From contig JAOISU010000001.1 of assembly GCA_028222445.1 (NCBI GenBank), forward strand, positions 75,656-139,655: DNA of 64,000 nt, read 5' to 3'. Below the pieces are notes generated by a model. That model was not told the DNA's origin and did no database searches. It saw nothing but the letters and a program-made list of their open reading frames with translations. The stretch is from Candidatus Pelagibacter sp. Its GTDB lineage: Bacteria > Pseudomonadota > Alphaproteobacteria > Pelagibacterales > Pelagibacteraceae. The translations under genes and the position numbers were made by a program. Positions within the stretch are counted from its first letter, which is position 1. Each line of letters opens with the position of its first letter. Below are positions 33,943-43,659 of the stretch, one piece after another.

Positions 33943-35037
33943 CTACTTTAATGTTTCGGCGTGAGCCATTCCTAGCTTAGCGTTAGACATTTGAGATCCA
34001 GACCAGAAAGGCACTGCAATATCAGCAAATGCTTTTTGAGAGTCCCAAACTTTTTTAAAGAATTTGTTCTCATTAGCATTTTTTTCTAAACTTGCTTTTG
34101 CAGCAGCCATATATGCTGGGAAATAATCAGCTGGGGTATCATGTAAAATCACACCGTGTTTTCCAGTCAACTCAGCTAGAGCTTTTCCGTTTTCATATAT
34201 TCTGTAACTCATTGATTTTGATAGAGATGCATTCGCAGCAACTTCTAAAGCTTTTTTCTCTAAAGCAGACATCTTTTTGTATTTAGAGCCTGTAATATAG
34301 AAGTCAGCATTTACTACTACTTGGTGAAGACCTTGTAGGTAGTAATGTTTTAGAACTTTCTGGAAACCGAATGTCATGTCAGGTTTTGGACAACACCATT
34401 CAGCAGCATCAATTGTTCCTGCTTCAAGAGCTGGAAGAATATCTCCACCACCCATTGCAACAGAAGCTACACCGATATCTTTATAAGTTTGTCCTGGAAT
34501 TCCCGGAGGAGTTCTGAACTTATACTTTCTAAAGTCAGCCATGCTATTAATTGGCTCTTTGAACCAACCTAAAGCTTCAGGGCCTACTGGTTGTAACATA
34601 AATCCTTTGATGTCTCTTCCCATCTCAGACCATAGTTGGTCGTAAAGTTCTTTACCACCACCGTATTGGAACCAAGATAAAAATGCGATGTTATCGATAC
34701 CAACACCTGCACCTGCTACTGGCGAACCAAATAACATAGCTGCTGGGTGATCACCTGACCAGTAGTGAGTCCAAGCAAAACCACAATCGATTAATCCTTT
34801 ATCAACTGCATCTAAAGTTTCTTTTACACCTACTACAGCGCCTGCTGGCATAATTTCGAACTTAAGTGATCCACCAGTTAATTCTGTTACTGTGTCAGTG
34901 AAATCTTTTAACATTACCACTTCATCAGCTTTTGAACTAATTACTGTTTGACACTTAAGAGTTTGTGCGGATGCACCTGTTACTGTCATTACAGTAAGTA
35001 GAAGTGATCCAATGAACAAAGATATTATTTTTTTCAT
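33943..35037 (-). CDS. dctP: TRAP transporter substrate-binding protein (DctP)
   Basis: Signal peptide 'FIGSLLLTVMTVTGASAQ'. The mature protein has the DctP pattern: 'FTDTVTELTGGSLKFEIMPA', 'LDAVDKGLIDCGFAW', the ligand-binding arginine in 'RKYKFRTPPGIPGQT', and 'LPALEAGTIDAAEWCCPKPD', which resembles the TakP (2-oxoacid) branch. It captures organic acids or related compounds in the periplasm. Neighbouring genes (NCS1, SDR) do not fix the ligand. Confidence 0.92.
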   Translation of the reverse strand: MKKIISLFIGSLLLTVMTVTGASAQTLKCQTVISSKADEVVMLKDFTDTVTELTGGSLKFEIMPAGAVVGVKETLDAVDKGLIDCGFAWTHYWSGDHPAAMLFGSPVAGAGVGIDNIAFLSWFQYGGGKELYDQLWSEMGRDIKGFMLQPVGPEALGWFKEPINSMADFRKYKFRTPPGIPGQTYKDIGVASVAMGGGDILPALEAGTIDAAEWCCPKPDMTFGFQKVLKHYYLQGLHQVVVNADFYITGSKYKKMSALEKKALEVAANASLSKSMSYRIYENGKALAELTGKHGVILHDTPADYFPAYMAAAKASLEKNANENKFFKKVWDSQKAFADIAVPFWSGSQMSNAKLGMAHAETLK

Positions 35038-35185
35038 ATTAATATTTCCTTCTTATTGTGTTTTTTATGTACGAGACCTTCTCAAAAAATTTAATTAGAA
35101 ACAAGTGTTAATATAAAAAAAAACTAAGTTATTTTCATTGCTAACGCTAGTATTTTATTTTTTTAGATATTATAAGACCTAAGTC

Positions 35186-36781
35186 ATGGACAAATTCGAT
35201 TTTATCATACTTGGAGCTGGTTCAGCAGGTTGTGTACTAGCAAACAGATTGTCTGAAAATCCTCATCATAAAGTTCTTTTAATTGAAGCTGGTGGCAAAG
35301 ATAATTATCCATGGATTCATATACCAGTTGGTTATTTTAAAACTATGCACAATCCAAATGTGGATTGGTGTTACAACACTGAGCCGGATGAAACTATGAA
35401 CAATAGATCTATTAGATATCCAAGAGGTAAAACTTTGGGTGGCAGTTCATCTATTAATGGTTTGCTTTATATAAGAGGACAGCACAGAGATTATGATATT
35501 TGGAGACAGTTAGGAAATAAGGGTTGGAGTTGGAATGATGTTTTGCCTTATTTTATTAAAGCTGAAAATCAAGAAAGAGGTAAAAATGAATATCATGGTG
35601 TTGGGGGACCTCTTTCAATTTCAAATCAAAGAATGAGTTTACCTTTATTAAATGAATTTAGAAATGCAGCAGAAGAGTTTGGAATTCCAAAAACAGATGA
35701 TTTTAATACAGGCAACAATCATGGTTGTGGTTATTATCAAGTTACAGAAAAAGATGGATTTAGATGTAGTACAGCCGTTGGATATTTAAATCCAATTAAA
35801 AAAAGATCTAATTTAAAAATAATTATAAATGCACATATAAAAAAAATAAATTTTGAAAATAAAATTGCTAAAGAGGTTGAGTACTGGGTTGATAATAAGT
35901 TATTTACTGTCGGTGCTGATAAAGAAATTATCTTATCATCAGGGGCAATTGGATCTCCACAACTTTTACAAGTTTCTGGTATTGGAGACTCAAATAAACT
36001 TAAAAAATTAGGTATTGAAATAGTTCATGAATTGAAGGGTGTTGGTGAAAATTTACAGGATCATTTAATGTTTAGACCTATTTATAAAATTCAAAATTTA
36101 AAATCTCTTAATAAAAAGATTAATAGTCTTTTTGGAAATTTATTAATTGGGTTAGAATATGTTTTTAATAGAAGCGGTCCAATGACTATAGGAGCCAGTC
36201 AACTTGGGATGTTTGCTAAAAGTGATCCTTCAATAGAATTACCTGATTTGCAATGGCATGTTCAACCTATGAGCATGGATACTTTAGGTGCAACTAAAAA
36301 TCACGATTTCCATGCATTCACTCCTACTGTTTCCAATATAAGACCAACTAGTAGAGGACATATAAGTATTGTAGATAAAGACTCTCGAACTTACGCAAAA
36401 ATAAAAATGAACTATCTATCAACTGATGAAGACAGAAGAATTGCAGCAGCTGGTCTTAAATTGACTAGAAAAATTGTTTTAGAATCAGAAACATTTAAAA
36501 AATATCACCCAGAAGAATATAGGCCTGGAATTCATTTAAATGAGGATGAAGAAATTTTAAAAGCTGCAGCAGACTATGCACAAACAATATTTCACCCAGT
36601 TGGTACTTGTAAAATGGGAAATGATGATAGTGCAGTAGTTACAGATCAATTAAAGGTTCATGGTATTAATAATTTAAGAGTAATTGATGCTTCAATCATG
36701 CCCAACATTACTTCTGGAAATACTAACGCACCTACAATAATGATTGCAGAAAAAGGTGCCGATATGATACTAAACAATTGA
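35186..36781 (+). CDS. GMC family flavoprotein oxidoreductase (choline dehydrogenase-like)
   Basis: FAD-binding 'IILGAGSAGCVLANRLSE', GMC signature 1 'GKTLGGSSSINGLLYIRG', signature 2 'SSGAIGSPQLLQVSGIG' and the C-terminal 'IFHPVGTCKMG' with the likely catalytic His470 and 'SGNTNAPTIM' (Asn514). Length 531 is that of BetA-like enzymes. It oxidises an alcohol to an aldehyde, but choline cannot be inferred. It heads a seven-gene plus-strand operon and overlaps the next gene by one base (TGATG). Confidence 0.9.
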   Translation: MDKFDFIILGAGSAGCVLANRLSENPHHKVLLIEAGGKDNYPWIHIPVGYFKTMHNPNVDWCYNTEPDETMNNRSIRYPRGKTLGGSSSINGLLYIRGQHRDYDIWRQLGNKGWSWNDVLPYFIKAENQERGKNEYHGVGGPLSISNQRMSLPLLNEFRNAAEEFGIPKTDDFNTGNNHGCGYYQVTEKDGFRCSTAVGYLNPIKKRSNLKIIINAHIKKINFENKIAKEVEYWVDNKLFTVGADKEIILSSGAIGSPQLLQVSGIGDSNKLKKLGIEIVHELKGVGENLQDHLMFRPIYKIQNLKSLNKKINSLFGNLLIGLEYVFNRSGPMTIGASQLGMFAKSDPSIELPDLQWHVQPMSMDTLGATKNHDFHAFTPTVSNIRPTSRGHISIVDKDSRTYAKIKMNYLSTDEDRRIAAAGLKLTRKIVLESETFKKYHPEEYRPGIHLNEDEEILKAAADYAQTIFHPVGTCKMGNDDSAVVTDQLKVHGINNLRVIDASIMPNITSGNTNAPTIMIAEKGADMILNN

Positions 36782-37371
36782 TGTTTACTGAATTGATAAG
36801 TCCAGAACAGCTAGTTATTTTAACTCAAATTATTTTTATTGATTTAGTTTTAGCAGGAGACAATGCCATTATTATTGGAATGGTTGCTTCTAAATTTCCA
36901 CCCGAACAAAGAAAAAAAGTAATTTTTTGGGGAATAGGTGGTGCGGTAATTTTAAGAATAATCTTAACCATGTTAACTGCTTATTTATTGCAAATAACAG
37001 GATTAAGATTGATAGGAGGATTACTTCTTCTTTACATAGTCTACAAACTCTACACAGACGTAATCAAAGGTCAGTCAATTGATGAAGATATTAAAGTAGA
37101 TAATTCAAGCTTTATGAAAGCTATATGGACTGTTTTACTTGCTGATTTTACAATGAGTTTGGATAATGTTTTAGGTGTAGCTGGTGCTGCAGGTGATCAC
37201 TATGTATTATTAGTATTTGGTTTAGCTTTATCAATAATTCTTATGGCAACAGCTGCCACTGTAATTTCAAGATGGATTAATGAATATAAATGGATAGCCT
37301 GGATTGGTTTAATTGCTATACTGGTTGTTGCAATCGAATTAATTTATACTGATTTAAAATTATTTATTTAA
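36781..37371 (+). CDS. TerC/YjbE family integral membrane protein
   Basis: Membrane protein with about six to seven segments; 'IIFIDLVLAGDNAIIIGMVA' and 'LLADFTMSLDNVLGVAGAA' are the two acidic-Asn metal-related repeats of the TerC/YjbE family ('D-L-V-L-A-G-D-N'). Members are linked to manganese or tellurite homeostasis and to protein secretion. The ATG at 36781 overlaps the GMC stop; an upstream TTG is less likely. Its stop is directly followed by the next ATG. Confidence 0.86.
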   Translation: MFTELISPEQLVILTQIIFIDLVLAGDNAIIIGMVASKFPPEQRKKVIFWGIGGAVILRIILTMLTAYLLQITGLRLIGGLLLLYIVYKLYTDVIKGQSIDEDIKVDNSSFMKAIWTVLLADFTMSLDNVLGVAGAAGDHYVLLVFGLALSIILMATAATVISRWINEYKWIAWIGLIAILVVAIELIYTDLKLFI

Positions 37372-38130
37372 ATGTACTTACAAAAAATAAACCTTAAAAA
37401 CAAATATGCATTAGTTACAGGTGCTGGTAAAGGATTGGGAAGAGCCTGCTCTATTGCTCTTGCTGAAGCTGGAGCTACAATTGTTGCATTAAGCAGAACA
37501 CAATCAGATCTTGATAAGCTTGAAAAAGAAATAAAAAAGTTAAAAGGTAAAGTTATCAAAGTTAATTGTGATGTAATGAATTACAAAGAATTAAAAGAAA
37601 ATCTAGATAAAATTAAAATCATAGATGTTTTGGTTAATAATGCTGGGACAAATATTCCAGAACCTTTTGAAAAAATTAAACAAGAAAGCTTACACTACTT
37701 AGTAGATTTAAATCTAAAAGCCGCTTTTAATGTTGCTCAATTAGTTGTTAAAAAAATGCTAAAAAATAAAAAAAGAGGTGGGTCAATTATTAATATGTCC
37801 TCTCAACTTGGTCATGTTGGAATGGCTGGTAGAAATATTTATAATATGACAAAATTTGGTATTGAAGGTTTAACTAAAGGGATGGGTGTTGAGCTTGCAA
37901 AAAAAAATATTAGAGTAAATACGGTGGCTCCTACTTTTGTAGAAACACCAATGGTTAAAAGATTTTTTAAAAATAAAGCATTTAAAAAACTTGCTTTAGG
38001 CAATATCCCAATAGGCAGAGCAGCAACAGAAAGTGATGTTGCAACAAGTGTTTGTTTTTTAGCTTCATCTGCTTCATCTATGATTACAGGAACATCTATA
38101 ATAATAGATGGTGGTTGGACTGCTCAATAA
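37372..38130 (+). CDS. SDR family oxidoreductase
   Basis: Classical SDR of 252 residues: 'VTGAGKGLGRACSIALAEAG', 'NCDVMN', 'VNNAGTNIPEPFEK', the catalytic serine in 'IINMSSQLGHVGMA' and 'YNMTKFGIEGLTKGM' (Tyr-x3-Lys), and 'GTSIIIDGGWTAQ' at the end. 'ALSRTQSDLDKLE' after strand 2 suggests NADP. Beside the GMC dehydrogenase it may continue oxidation or reduction of the same substrate; this is inference. Confidence 0.88.
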   Translation: MYLQKINLKNKYALVTGAGKGLGRACSIALAEAGATIVALSRTQSDLDKLEKEIKKLKGKVIKVNCDVMNYKELKENLDKIKIIDVLVNNAGTNIPEPFEKIKQESLHYLVDLNLKAAFNVAQLVVKKMLKNKKRGGSIINMSSQLGHVGMAGRNIYNMTKFGIEGLTKGMGVELAKKNIRVNTVAPTFVETPMVKRFFKNKAFKKLALGNIPIGRAATESDVATSVCFLASSASSMITGTSIIIDGGWTAQ

Positions 38131-38915
38131 TGCCTAGATTGCTAATATTAATAGCAATTTTTTTTACAACCCAATCATTTGCGTTAGAATTTGAGGGAAA
38201 ATTCATTCAAGGACATTACATTATTGGAAAAACTGAACCTGGTACTTTAATTTTAGTAGATAAGAAAAAAGTTAAAGTCTCAAAAGATGGTTATTTTGCA
38301 TTTGGAATTGAAAAAGATAGAAAATTTGACATCATAATTACTGAAAATAATAAAGATATCATAAAAAAGATTCAAAAGAGGAAATATAATATTCAAAAAA
38401 TAGAAGGTTTGCCTAAAAAAAAAGTTACTCCTCCTAAAGAGTTCTATGAAAGAATAAAAAGAGAAAATAAATTAATTGCTGATGCAAGAGAAATAGAAAG
38501 TGACTTACAATTTTTTAAGGAAAAATTTATTATTCCAGTTGATGATGCAATAATTACAGGTGTTTATGGCAGTCAAAGAATTTTAAATGGGATACCCAAA
38601 TGGCCACACTATGGTTTAGATTTTGCTCAAAAAAAAGGCACTCCTATTAAAGCAATGAATAACGGTATAGTTACTTTAGCTGAAAAAGACTTGTTTTATA
38701 CTGGTGCTACTTTAATTTTTGATCATGGCCATGGAGTTTCAACTCTCTACATGCATATGGATGAAATTTTTGTAAATGTAGGTGATCACGTAAAAAAAGG
38801 AGACATCATCGCAACTGTTGGTTCCTCTGGTAGATCAACTGGGCCTCATCTTGATGTAAGACTTAATTGGTTTGGTACTAGACTGGATCCAGCAACTATA
38901 CTAACTATTGAATGA
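38130..38915 (+). CDS. M23 family peptidase (LytM-like) with signal peptide
   Basis: The ATG at 38130 overlaps the SDR stop by one base (TAATG) and gives a signal peptide ('LLILIAIFFTTQSFALEF'); a longer in-frame start at 38052 lies inside the SDR gene and is rejected. The peptidase domain is C-terminal: 'PHYGLDFAQKKGTPIKA' (zinc His/Asp), 'LYMHMDEIFV' and 'TGPHLDVRLNW'. In the last motif the second zinc histidine of classic 'H-L-H' is Asp, a variant I recall from other alphaproteobacteria. A coiled region lies before it (about residues 85-125). It cuts or regulates peptidoglycan in the periplasm. Confidence 0.88.
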   Translation: MPRLLILIAIFFTTQSFALEFEGKFIQGHYIIGKTEPGTLILVDKKKVKVSKDGYFAFGIEKDRKFDIIITENNKDIIKKIQKRKYNIQKIEGLPKKKVTPPKEFYERIKRENKLIADAREIESDLQFFKEKFIIPVDDAIITGVYGSQRILNGIPKWPHYGLDFAQKKGTPIKAMNNGIVTLAEKDLFYTGATLIFDHGHGVSTLYMHMDEIFVNVGDHVKKGDIIATVGSSGRSTGPHLDVRLNWFGTRLDPATILTIE

Positions 38916-39667
38916 GAATAAAATATCATAAAGAAATAGAGTTTTTTTTAAAAAATAATTTTTTAACAGAACGTTATTTTTTAAAAAAAAGACTTGAAAG
39001 ATCTATTAAAAATAATGACGAACAAGAAATAAATCTGATTAGAGAATTTATTTCACCTGGTACAGATTCAATTGATATTGGTGTTTATAGAGGCGTTTAT
39101 TCTTACGAAATGTCAAAGTACTCAAAAGTTGTTCATTCATTTGAACCAAATCCAATACTATTAACCAATATAAAGATTAATTTAAAAAAGATTATTAAAA
39201 ATATAAATTTTTATAACTGCGCACTTTCTAACAAAGAAGGTTTAGTATCATTAAGGGTGCCAATTAGAAATAAAGATTTTAATAGAAAAAATTATGAGGA
39301 ATATTTTCAAATGGGAAAAGCATCTATTCATAATGAAAATAAGTTTGATGATTTTGAGGTGTTTAATGTTGAATGTCAAAAGCTAGACAACTTTAATTTT
39401 TCTAATAAAATTTCATTTATCAAAATTGATGTAGAAGGTCATGAAACAGAGGTGATAAAAGGATCAGAAAAAACTATAAAAAATAATAAACCCATACTGT
39501 TAGTTGAAATTGAAGAGCAATATACAAATAAAAAAGTTACTGATACATTGAGGTATATTAATTCTTTAGGTTATAGTTCTTTTTATTTCTATAACAATAA
39601 GTTATTAAATACGAATAATTTAAGTAATTTAAATACAATTAATAATTTTATATTTAAGCCTTTATAA
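38912..39667 (+). CDS. FkbM family methyltransferase
   Basis: AdoMet-binding 'SIDIGVYRGVYSYEMSKYSK' and 'VHSFEPNPILLTNIKINLKK', then 'SNKEGLVSLRVP' and 'SFIKIDVEGHETEVIKGSEK', which are the FkbM signatures. It methylates hydroxyls of sugars or small molecules. Its ATG overlaps the M23 gene (ATGA), so it is coupled to it. It has no membrane segment and is cytoplasmic. Confidence 0.87.
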   Translation: MRIKYHKEIEFFLKNNFLTERYFLKKRLERSIKNNDEQEINLIREFISPGTDSIDIGVYRGVYSYEMSKYSKVVHSFEPNPILLTNIKINLKKIIKNINFYNCALSNKEGLVSLRVPIRNKDFNRKNYEEYFQMGKASIHNENKFDDFEVFNVECQKLDNFNFSNKISFIKIDVEGHETEVIKGSEKTIKNNKPILLVEIEEQYTNKKVTDTLRYINSLGYSSFYFYNNKLLNTNNLSNLNTINNFIFKPL

Positions 39668-39674
39668 AAAACGA

Positions 39675-40445
39675 ATGAATGAAATAGAAAAATTATCAAA
39701 CAAACTAGTTAATGCTTTTGTTAACAATAAAATAATTGCTCCTCTTCCAACAAAATTTACAAAAAAATTAAGTGAGGCTCAAAAGCTAAGAAAATTGTGT
39801 GAGAGTAAAGTTAAAGATCCAATAATAGGATTTAAAGCTGCGGGTACTGGCATACCTGTAATGAAAAAATTAAAAGAAAAAAAGCCTTTCTATGCTTCAA
39901 TCTTCAAAAAGAATTTTATAAAAAGTGGAAAAAAAGTAAAAATTAATAAATCTACTTTAGGTATAGAGCTTGAGGTTTGCTACTTAATTAAAAAAAACTT
40001 TTTCTCATCTAAGAGATCAATTACTATGAAAAACGTAACAAAGTATATTTCACATATGGCTCCTTGTATTGAAGTTATAGGTTATAGACAAAAGAAAAAA
40101 GGCATAACTAGCTTTGGTGATTTATGTAGTGATTTTGGCGCTAACGTTAAATTTTTGATTGGTCAAAAGAAGAAATATAAAAGAATAAAAATTGGAAACT
40201 TAAAGACAAATATTACTAATAAAAAAATTGGGCAAAGTGTTAATGGAAATACAAATACTGTTTACATAAATCCGCTTAATTCACTTAGATTTGTTTTGAA
40301 TGAATTAAAAAAAGATAAAGTAAATCTTGATAAAGATTTTTATGTATTCACTGGATCAACTGTTGGGGTTGTGCCAATTTTAGGTAAAGGTCTTTACACT
40401 GGAAAAGTAGATCAACTTGGATCTGCCAAAGCAATTATTCATTAA
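39675..40445 (+). CDS. Fumarylacetoacetase/2-keto-4-pentenoate hydratase-fold protein
   Basis: The N-terminus 'LSNKLVNAFVNNKIIAPL' and 'IIGFKAAGTGIPVMKKL' correspond to MhpD-type proteins, 'LGIELEVCYLIKKNFF' provides the metal-binding acidic pair, and 'DFYVFTGSTVGVVPI' the late glycine turn. At 256 residues it is full length, unlike the hydratase at 1289-1918. It may act on a 2-oxo acid made by neighbouring enzymes; the substrate is unknown. Confidence 0.78.
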   Translation: MNEIEKLSNKLVNAFVNNKIIAPLPTKFTKKLSEAQKLRKLCESKVKDPIIGFKAAGTGIPVMKKLKEKKPFYASIFKKNFIKSGKKVKINKSTLGIELEVCYLIKKNFFSSKRSITMKNVTKYISHMAPCIEVIGYRQKKKGITSFGDLCSDFGANVKFLIGQKKKYKRIKIGNLKTNITNKKIGQSVNGNTNTVYINPLNSLRFVLNELKKDKVNLDKDFYVFTGSTVGVVPILGKGLYTGKVDQLGSAKAIIH

Positions 40446-40463
40446 TTTTTAAAAAATTTATTA

Positions 40464-41615
40464 ATGGCGTTACACTTTAGTAAACAAGAATTTGAAAAAA
40501 GAAAACTAGTAACATTAAAGTCTATGAAAGAGCAAAGTCTTGATGCTCTTTTAATGTTCAAACAAGAATCTATGTTTTGGCTTACAGGTTATGATACTTT
40601 TGGCTATGTTTTCTTTCAAACATTAATACTGGACAATAAAGGAAATATCATTCTTTTAACAAGAGCTCCTGATTTAAGACAGGCACAAAACACATCTAAT
40701 ATTGAAGATATAAGAATTTGGGTAGATAAAGACCAGTCTAATCCAACAGATGATCTTAAAATCATTTTAAATGAACTAAATTTAAAAAATAAAAAAATTG
40801 GCATTGAGTATGAAGCTTACGGTATGACAGGTCGCAATGCTTTAAGACTTAATAAGTCACTGAAAGGTTATTGTGAAGTAGAAGATCAATCAGAATTAAT
40901 TACCAAACATAGGGTTATTAAATCTCAAGAGGAAATTGTTTATGTAAAAAAAGCTGCAGAACTTGCTGATCAAGCACTTGATGAAGCATGGAAATATGCA
41001 AAAGCTGGCGCTAGTGAAGCAAAGATTTTAGCTGAAATGCAAAGAGTAGTTTTAGAGGGTGGCGGTGACTACCCAGCAAATGAATATATAATTGGATCAG
41101 GGCACAACGCATTACTATGTAGATATCAATCAGAGAAAAGAATTTTATCTGATACTGACCAGTTAACTATTGAATGGGCTGGAACTTTTAAACATTATCA
41201 CTCTGCAATGTTTAGAACCATTCCCATTGGTAAAGCTGATCCAAAGCATATTAAGATGCATGAGGCTTGTGTTGAGGCTTTAACCAATTGTACAAAAAAT
41301 CTAATTCCAGGAAAAACTGCTGGAGATGTATTTGATATACACGCTAAAACTTTTGATGATCTTGGATACAATAAAGCTAGAATGAATGCTTGTGGTTATT
41401 CATTAGGGACAACCTTCTCACCAAATTGGATGGATTGGCCTATGCTATACACGGGTAATCCATATGTCATCACACCAGGCAACGTCTTCTTCATGCATAT
41501 GATCCTAATGGACTCAGAAAGTAAACTTGCTATGAATTTAGGGGAAACTTATTTAGTGACCGAGAATGGAAACGAGAGATTAGGTAAACAAAAGTTGGAT
41601 TTAGTTATTCTTTAA
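40464..41615 (+). CDS. M24-fold (creatinase/prolidase-like) hydrolase with altered metal site, ectoine-hydrolase-like
   Basis: The N-terminal creatinase domain ('FEKRKLVTLKSMKEQSLDAL', 'FWLTGYDTFGYVFFQ') and pita-bread C-domain are clear. The usual metal ligands D-D-H-E-E seem replaced: 'LTIEWAG' (Glu237), 'YHSAMFRT' (Ala248), 'CGYSLGTTF' (Tyr312), 'VFFMHMILM' (His345), with only Glu361 ('GETYLVTENG') kept. The 'GYS-x-G' and 'F-x-H' forms are those I associate with ectoine hydrolase DoeA. An amide or ring-opening hydrolase is therefore more likely than Xaa-Pro peptidase; DddP-type DMSP lyase is a related alternative. Last gene of the operon, 18 nt after the hydratase-like gene. Confidence 0.78.
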   Translation: MALHFSKQEFEKRKLVTLKSMKEQSLDALLMFKQESMFWLTGYDTFGYVFFQTLILDNKGNIILLTRAPDLRQAQNTSNIEDIRIWVDKDQSNPTDDLKIILNELNLKNKKIGIEYEAYGMTGRNALRLNKSLKGYCEVEDQSELITKHRVIKSQEEIVYVKKAAELADQALDEAWKYAKAGASEAKILAEMQRVVLEGGGDYPANEYIIGSGHNALLCRYQSEKRILSDTDQLTIEWAGTFKHYHSAMFRTIPIGKADPKHIKMHEACVEALTNCTKNLIPGKTAGDVFDIHAKTFDDLGYNKARMNACGYSLGTTFSPNWMDWPMLYTGNPYVITPGNVFFMHMILMDSESKLAMNLGETYLVTENGNERLGKQKLDLVIL

Positions 41616-41629
41616 ATTAAATAATAATC

Positions 41630-43639
41630 CTATTTTTTTAATTTGAAAGCATAAATCTTATTTCCAGATTTAGATATATTTGGAAATGCTTTTCTTAGAG
41701 ATATACTGCCTGTTGCCTGTACTAAAATATATTGTTCGTCATTGTATTCATAAATTGTTGGGGGGCTTGATCCTGAAAATGGTAGTTTATAACTCCATAG
41801 TTCTTTGCCGTTAAGAGAATTGAAGGCTCTTATTTTGTTATCTAAAGTTCCAGTTGCAAAAACCAAATCACCTGCTGTTGCTGTAACACCTCCATAATTA
41901 TAAGTACCTGTTATCGGAATATTTTGTTCTGTCAACTCATCGTATTCTCCAAAAGGGATTCTCCATATTATCTTTCCATTATTCAAATCTATTGCTGTTA
42001 AATTTCCCCATGGTGGTTTTGATCCAGGATAGCCCTTTTTATCTTTGATAATTTCATTATGCATTTTATAGTTATAGTAAGTATTCTTTTTATTTATCTC
42101 TTCTAACCAAATAAATGATGGAATGTCATTTGAGGGTACATACATAATACCATTGTTATTATCTACACTCGCACCCATCCACTGAGCTCCACTTTTATAA
42201 ACAATATTTTTTTTTTCGATTGAGTGTGGTTTAAAAAAACCATACGTGGCATCCTTGATTTTATTCTTTACATATTGAAAACTTTCTTCTGATATATTTG
42301 TTATATCTTCTTCTCCTTTAAAATATTGATTAGAGAAAGGCTCAGGTAAGTCAAATACCTTCTGATAATAAGAGGTTTTTTCTCCAGGAACATTAGACAA
42401 TGGGGTTTTTTTTTTAGTATATCCATATATGCTCTTACCAGAAACTCTATCAAGAACTAATGTGTTTCCAAACTTAGTTGGTGCAACAACAACATCAACT
42501 TTTTTATCATTTTTTTTTATAGAAGTTAAAATTGGAGGAGAAGCTATATCTAAATTCCAAATATCATGCTCAATTTCTTGAAACTCCCAAAGTAATTTTT
42601 TATTTTCAATATCAATTGCAACAATCGAATTTGAGTATTTATTATTACCAGGTCTAGTTGTGCCTTCATAAAATCTTCCTGCATTGCCTGTTGTAATATA
42701 TAAAATTTTTCTTTCCAAATCAGCTGATATGCCTCCCCAAGGATTACCTCCTGAATAATCATGTCTTTTGCCACCATATCGAAAAGGATTATTCTTTTTA
42801 TCTTTTAAGTAAAACTTCCATAATAAATTACCTTTTTTTAAACTATAAACCTCTATAGAAGGTTCAAAAGTTCCAATAATAATCTTATCATCCATAATAA
42901 CTGGGGTTATTTGGCATTTTTTTTTAAGTTTTATTTTTCCATTTTTTCCAAATTCCTTAACTGGTTTTCCACTGTTTGCATATATTGCGTTTAAATTTAC
43001 TTGATCACAAAAATAAATTTTAGATTTTTCCTCTTCATTTAATATCAAACCTCGTGTAGCAGCCATACCTTCTGTCTTAAATTCCCAAATCTTTTTACCA
43101 TTGATTGCATCAAGTGAAATTAAGGATTTATCTGTTGATGAAAGATAAATTTTTTTATCAAAGTAAATCGCATTTCCTGGAATATCTCCATTCTTATCAA
43201 ATTCATAAATCCAAGCCACCTCTAGATTTTTTACGTTTTCTACATTTATCTGATCTAGATTAGAAAATTTATTAGAAGAATGGTTGCCATGACTTCTTTT
43301 CCAATTTTTTAAATTATTAAAATTTTTATTATTTGAAATTGTTAAATCACTAAATGTGGACTCTTGAATAATAATTTCATCAGGTAAATTTTGATACTCA
43401 TCAATATCTTTGAAGTAAAATTCTTGTTGTTTTTTTTTACTGAGTTTAAAATATATAGAGCCTATGTAATTGTCTATTGTTCTTAAAATTTTCTTTACTT
43501 GTGGGTTTCTAGCATTATTGATGTCTATGCTAATGGTAGATCTATTTACATATTTACTGTCTATAGATGTAGTGTCATACAAAGATAATATTATTATTAT
43601 CCCTAAAACAAAAATTGACGTCTGTAAAATTTTTTTCAT
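41630..43639 (-). CDS. PQQ-dependent dehydrogenase (quinoprotein glucose dehydrogenase-like)
   Basis: The protein has a hydrophobic N-terminus (residues 6-22) that anchors or exports it. The rest is an eight-bladed beta-propeller with W-motif repeats ('AINGKKIWEF', 'DLNNGKIIWRI', 'SLNGKELWSY'), 'GNHSSNKFSNL' (start of the propeller) and 'GGGNPWGG'-like 'YSGGNPWGGISAD'. The late 'GGVTATAGDLVFATGTLDNK' is the typical closing region. It oxidises sugars or alcohols in the periplasm and passes electrons to the respiratory chain. At 669 residues it is a normal size. It is convergent with the M24-like gene. Confidence 0.85.
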   Translation of the reverse strand: MKKILQTSIFVLGIIIILSLYDTTSIDSKYVNRSTISIDINNARNPQVKKILRTIDNYIGSIYFKLSKKKQQEFYFKDIDEYQNLPDEIIIQESTFSDLTISNNKNFNNLKNWKRSHGNHSSNKFSNLDQINVENVKNLEVAWIYEFDKNGDIPGNAIYFDKKIYLSSTDKSLISLDAINGKKIWEFKTEGMAATRGLILNEEEKSKIYFCDQVNLNAIYANSGKPVKEFGKNGKIKLKKKCQITPVIMDDKIIIGTFEPSIEVYSLKKGNLLWKFYLKDKKNNPFRYGGKRHDYSGGNPWGGISADLERKILYITTGNAGRFYEGTTRPGNNKYSNSIVAIDIENKKLLWEFQEIEHDIWNLDIASPPILTSIKKNDKKVDVVVAPTKFGNTLVLDRVSGKSIYGYTKKKTPLSNVPGEKTSYYQKVFDLPEPFSNQYFKGEEDITNISEESFQYVKNKIKDATYGFFKPHSIEKKNIVYKSGAQWMGASVDNNNGIMYVPSNDIPSFIWLEEINKKNTYYNYKMHNEIIKDKKGYPGSKPPWGNLTAIDLNNGKIIWRIPFGEYDELTEQNIPITGTYNYGGVTATAGDLVFATGTLDNKIRAFNSLNGKELWSYKLPFSGSSPPTIYEYNDEQYILVQATGSISLRKAFPNISKSGNKIYAFKLKK

Positions 43640-43659
43640 AGTATAGTGTGTATATACTA

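Noticed and set aside
38052..38129. Longer start of the M23 peptidase inside the SDR gene
   Set aside because: It would overlap the SDR by 78 nt and place a non-signal sequence before the clear signal peptide starting at 38130.
43637..43656. ATAGTATA/TATACTAT repeat at the PQQ dehydrogenase start as an operator
   Set aside because: Only AT-rich 8-bp arms with no known regulator, so I cannot support a regulatory call.
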